Source of the DNA: Bacteroidia bacterium
GTDB taxonomy: Bacteria; Bacteroidota; Bacteroidia; Chitinophagales; JAUHXS01
DNA length: 64,000 nt
Assembly: GCA_030426955.1 (NCBI GenBank)
Contig: JAUHXS010000003.1
Coordinates: forward strand, 124,001-188,000
Reading direction: 5' to 3'
Position numbers and translations under genes: made by a program. Each line of letters starts with the position of its first letter. Within the stretch, counting starts at the first letter, position 1. Positions 61,712-64,000 of the stretch are shown one piece after another. Below the pieces are notes generated by a model. It made no database searches. It saw nothing but the letters and a program-made list of their open reading frames with translations, and was not told where the DNA came from.

Positions 61712-62872
61712 TTGAGAGAACACCTTACACCAATCAATATTAGAGAGATCATAGACGTTGATCTCCTCTCCTCCAATCAGCTAGGAAACACCGTCACTTT
61801 TTATGAAAGGCAGTTCCCTGACCTTACCAACTTTGACATTGCTCTAGTTGGAGTACAAGAAGATAGGGGTGCTATGAAAAATGTAGGGTGTAGAATGGCT
61901 CCCAATAAAATCAGAAAGTTCTTTTATCGACTTTTTGATTGGCAAGAAGGTTCTAAAATCATAGATCTAGGAAACATTAATAACAGTCTTTCTAAAGAAG
62001 AGACCTACGAAAAGTTGGCATCTGTCGTCAAGGGATTAAAAGAAACAAATACTGTTGCCGTAATACTGGGAGGAAGTAATGATCTGCTATATGCCATGTG
62101 TCAGGCATATGAGAATCAACATATCAATTTAGTTTCTGTTGATGAACAGTTTGACTTTCAGTTATCTGATACGGTCAATCATTCGGATTCGACCGTTCTT
62201 TCTTCTAATTTATTACAACACATCATTGCAGATAAGTCAATACATTTAAATAATTATAGTTTGATAGGATATCAGACCCACTTATCCAACCCTGCAGTTG
62301 TTAATACAATAGAACGGAATTACTTTGAGGCTTATCGCCTAGGAAATGTAAGAGAAAACCTGGAAGAGGTAGAACCTATATTCAGAGATGCTGATGTTAT
62401 TGGCGTTGATGTCTCTGCTGTAAAACAGTCTGATGCTCCGGGTAACAAAAACGCATCTCCTAATGGATTTTATGCAGAAGAAATCTGTAGAATGATGCGC
62501 TATGCTGGTATTAGTAACAAGGTTTCTTCTTTAGGGTTATTCGAGTTCAATCCTGACTTTGATAAAAACAACCAGACCGCTCAGCTATTTGCTCAGATGG
62601 TATGGTATTTTGCAAGTGGATATTATGCTAGAAAAACAGGAGATCCTTTATCGACGCCCAATAAATTCGTTAAGTACTTAGTTACAGCCAAAGAAACGGA
62701 GTTGAAATTTTGGAAGCATGAAGCCAATGAAAAGTGGTGGCTCGAAATGCCACATAAAGAGGGAGGAGAAACGAAGTTTATTGCTTGCTCCTATACGGAT
62801 TATCAAATTGCCCTAAATGGAGAGCTGCCTGATAGATGGTTGATGGCGCTGCATAAATTAAGTTATGCTTAA
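61712..62872 (+). CDS. Arginase/formimidoylglutamase-fold protein with altered metal ligands
   Basis: 386 residues from TTG 61712 (REHLTPINIREI); a longer TTG frame starts at 61682. The ureohydrolase fold is visible: AVILGGSNDLLYAMCQAY (about 113), VSVDEQFDFQLSDTVNH (about 138), GVDVSAVKQSDAPGNK (about 230). In active enzymes these are GGDH, DAHxD and SxDxDxxDP. Here the His ligands are replaced by Asn and Gln, so it may not be a Mn ureohydrolase. Homologues in Bacteroidota are often labelled formimidoylglutamase. Precedes DUF4290 and murA. Confidence 0.75.
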   Translation: MREHLTPINIREIIDVDLLSSNQLGNTVTFYERQFPDLTNFDIALVGVQEDRGAMKNVGCRMAPNKIRKFFYRLFDWQEGSKIIDLGNINNSLSKEETYEKLASVVKGLKETNTVAVILGGSNDLLYAMCQAYENQHINLVSVDEQFDFQLSDTVNHSDSTVLSSNLLQHIIADKSIHLNNYSLIGYQTHLSNPAVVNTIERNYFEAYRLGNVRENLEEVEPIFRDADVIGVDVSAVKQSDAPGNKNASPNGFYAEEICRMMRYAGISNKVSSLGLFEFNPDFDKNNQTAQLFAQMVWYFASGYYARKTGDPLSTPNKFVKYLVTAKETELKFWKHEANEKWWLEMPHKEGGETKFIACSYTDYQIALNGELPDRWLMALHKLSYA

Positions 62873-62912
62873 TTTTATAATAGCCCATTGGGATTAATTC
62901 TACTTTATTTAC

Positions 62913-62920
62913 TACATTTG
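62913..62920 (+). promoter_or_regulatory. Putative -7 box for the DUF4290-murA pair
   Basis: TACATTTG, exact TAnnTTTG. A TTG at 62888-62890 sits 22 bases upstream, slightly long. The leader to ATG 62990 would be about 65 bases. Confidence 0.4.
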
Positions 62921-62989
62921 TTAATATCGTTTTACAGAGTACGATAATATACAATACACTTCTTATTATTTTAATTTTTTACAATACAA

Positions 62990-63622
62990 ATGGAATACAA
63001 CACTTCTAGAGATAAGCTAATCATTGCCGAATATGGCAGAAATGTTCAAAGATTAGTAAATTACGCGGCAGATATAAAAGACAAGGAGGAGAGAAACAAA
63101 GTTGCAAAAGCAATTGTAACTATCATGGGACAAATCAATCAAAGTTCAAAAAACGGACAAGAATTTGATCAAAAGTTGTGGGATCACATGCAGATCATAT
63201 CTGACTTTAAGTTAGATATAGAGTCTCCGTATCCAAAGCCTTCAGCTGAGACCATTGAGGCTAAGCCTGCACCACTTGGATATCCTAAAAAGCAGATAAA
63301 AATGCGTCATTATGGAAAAAATCTAGAAGTTTTAATTGACAAAGCGGTTGGTGAGAAAGATGAAGAGAAAAAGAAATTTTTGACTGGAATAATAGCCAAC
63401 TACATGAAAACTGCCTATCGTAACTGGAATAAGGAAAGCATCAGCAATGAAGTGATCAAAATGGATATTGAGAAGTTTTCAGATGGCAAGCTAACAATAG
63501 ATGATGATTTCAACTTTTCGTCCGCACCAAGTTCATATAGAAGGCGTCCGTCACAAAGTCGTCAAGGGAGAAGCAACAATGGCAATAGAAGAAGACACTC
63601 CAATAACAAAAAAAGATATTAG
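62990..63622 (+). CDS. DUF4290 domain protein
   Basis: 210 residues. Start MEYNTSRDKLIIAEYGRNVQ and RHYGKNLEVLIDKAV (about 104) are the DUF4290 repeats, found in Bacteroidota. The C-terminus is a basic, Ser/Arg/Asn-rich tail (about 180-210, RRPSQSRQGRSNNGNRRR) that could bind nucleic acid. The conserved neighbour is murA, 3 bases downstream, so a link to cell-wall synthesis is possible but unproven. Confidence 0.85.
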   Translation: MEYNTSRDKLIIAEYGRNVQRLVNYAADIKDKEERNKVAKAIVTIMGQINQSSKNGQEFDQKLWDHMQIISDFKLDIESPYPKPSAETIEAKPAPLGYPKKQIKMRHYGKNLEVLIDKAVGEKDEEKKKFLTGIIANYMKTAYRNWNKESISNEVIKMDIEKFSDGKLTIDDDFNFSSAPSSYRRRPSQSRQGRSNNGNRRRHSNNKKRY

Positions 63623-63625
63623 AAA

Positions 63626-64000
63626 ATGAGTGTTTTTGAGGTTGTTGGAGGGAATAAGCTAAAAGGGGATGTTACGCCTCAAGGGGCTAAAAACGAAGCA
63701 CTTCAAGTTATTTCTGCGACCTTACTGACTGGAGATAAAGTAACCATCTCTAATATTCCAGATATATTGGATGTAAATTTATTGATTGATTTACTAAGAG
63801 ATCTTGGCGTTTCCGTAGAACAGATAAATACAGATACTTATTCATTTGAGGCAAAAGATGTCAATTTAGACTTTCTGAATTCTAAGGCTTTTGTAAAAAA
63901 AGCATCAAAATTGAGGGGATCTGTTATGATCATAGGTCCGCTGCTTTCGAGATTTAAAAAAGCATATCTTCCAAAGCCGGGGGGAGACAAGATTGGTAGA
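63626..64000 (+). CDS. murA: UDP-N-acetylglucosamine 1-carboxyvinyltransferase, 5' part
   Basis: 125 residues visible, running off the window end. First committed step of peptidoglycan synthesis. FEVVGGNKLKGDVTPQGAKNEA (key N and K at about 22-23 for substrate binding), ISATLLTGDKVTISNIPDI, then LRGSVMIIGPLLSRF and KPGGDKIGR match MurA. ATG 63626 follows the DUF4290 stop by 3 bases. Confidence 0.95.
   Translation, partial: MSVFEVVGGNKLKGDVTPQGAKNEALQVISATLLTGDKVTISNIPDILDVNLLIDLLRDLGVSVEQINTDTYSFEAKDVNLDFLNSKAFVKKASKLRGSVMIIGPLLSRFKKAYLPKPGGDKIGR

Noticed and set aside
1-64000. CRISPR arrays, insertion sequences, rRNA genes
   Set aside because: No regularly spaced repeats, transposase frames with terminal repeats, or rRNA segments were seen by eye.

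Overview
The window is AT-rich DNA from a member of the phylum Bacteroidota, most likely a free-living Cytophagales-type bacterium. The evidence is type IX secretion sorting domains, 3-coathanger stack domains, DUF2851, DUF4290, 7TM-DISM and DoxX/BT_3928-like proteins, near-absent Shine-Dalgarno sites, and several matches to the Bacteroidota promoter pattern TTG-N18-20-TAnnTTTG. No insertion sequence, CRISPR array or rRNA operon was seen. The only RNA gene recognised is a tRNA-Leu(GAG).

Layout. 1-15.4 kb is a mixed housekeeping and accessory region: a UvrD-type helicase (cut by the window edge) with an SdpI-like membrane protein, the GTPase HflX, a VapBC module bounded by a 31-bp duplication of the hflX tail, a 7TM-DISM/LuxR regulator, a four-gene group of uncharacterised proteins (6.9-9.1 kb), a PspC-domain operon, a HigBA module, DUF2851, an MscS channel and ComF. 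15.4-24.2 kb is a cell-surface locus: two large secreted proteins with type IX sorting domains, each followed or preceded by an outer-membrane-barrel-like gene, a remnant of a coiled-coil C-terminal module, and an 830-residue tail-fibre-like protein. 24.2-27 kb carries radA, a small secreted protein and comB.

27.1-49 kb is one large polysaccharide locus, all on the minus strand apart from a mazEF module inside it. Genes mostly overlap or lie within a few bases. It encodes GDP-L-fucose synthase, a Wzm/Wzt ABC exporter, about ten glycosyltransferases, five methyltransferase-like proteins, a DegT aminotransferase, a cupin, an asparagine synthase-like amidotransferase and an epimerase. The inferred product is an amidated or aminated, O-methylated, fucose-containing surface glycan exported by the ABC route. 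No Wzx flippase or Wzy polymerase was seen.

49-64 kb is housekeeping: pabA/trpG, cvpA, yqeY, a DUF4190-like lipoprotein, a DoxX-thioredoxin fusion, tRNA-Leu, purD, exonuclease III, a barrel-like protein, lgt, mtaB, hemB, crcB, an NhaD-like antiporter, a degenerate arginase-fold protein, DUF4290 and the 5' part of murA.

The most notable observations are three toxin-antitoxin modules, each with a perfect palindrome at its start (two share the same 8-TTT-8 design); the 31-bp direct repeat around vapBC; promoters lying so close to start codons that leaderless transcripts are likely; an arginase-fold protein with altered metal ligands; and an uncharacterised four-gene group containing two divergent paralogues.
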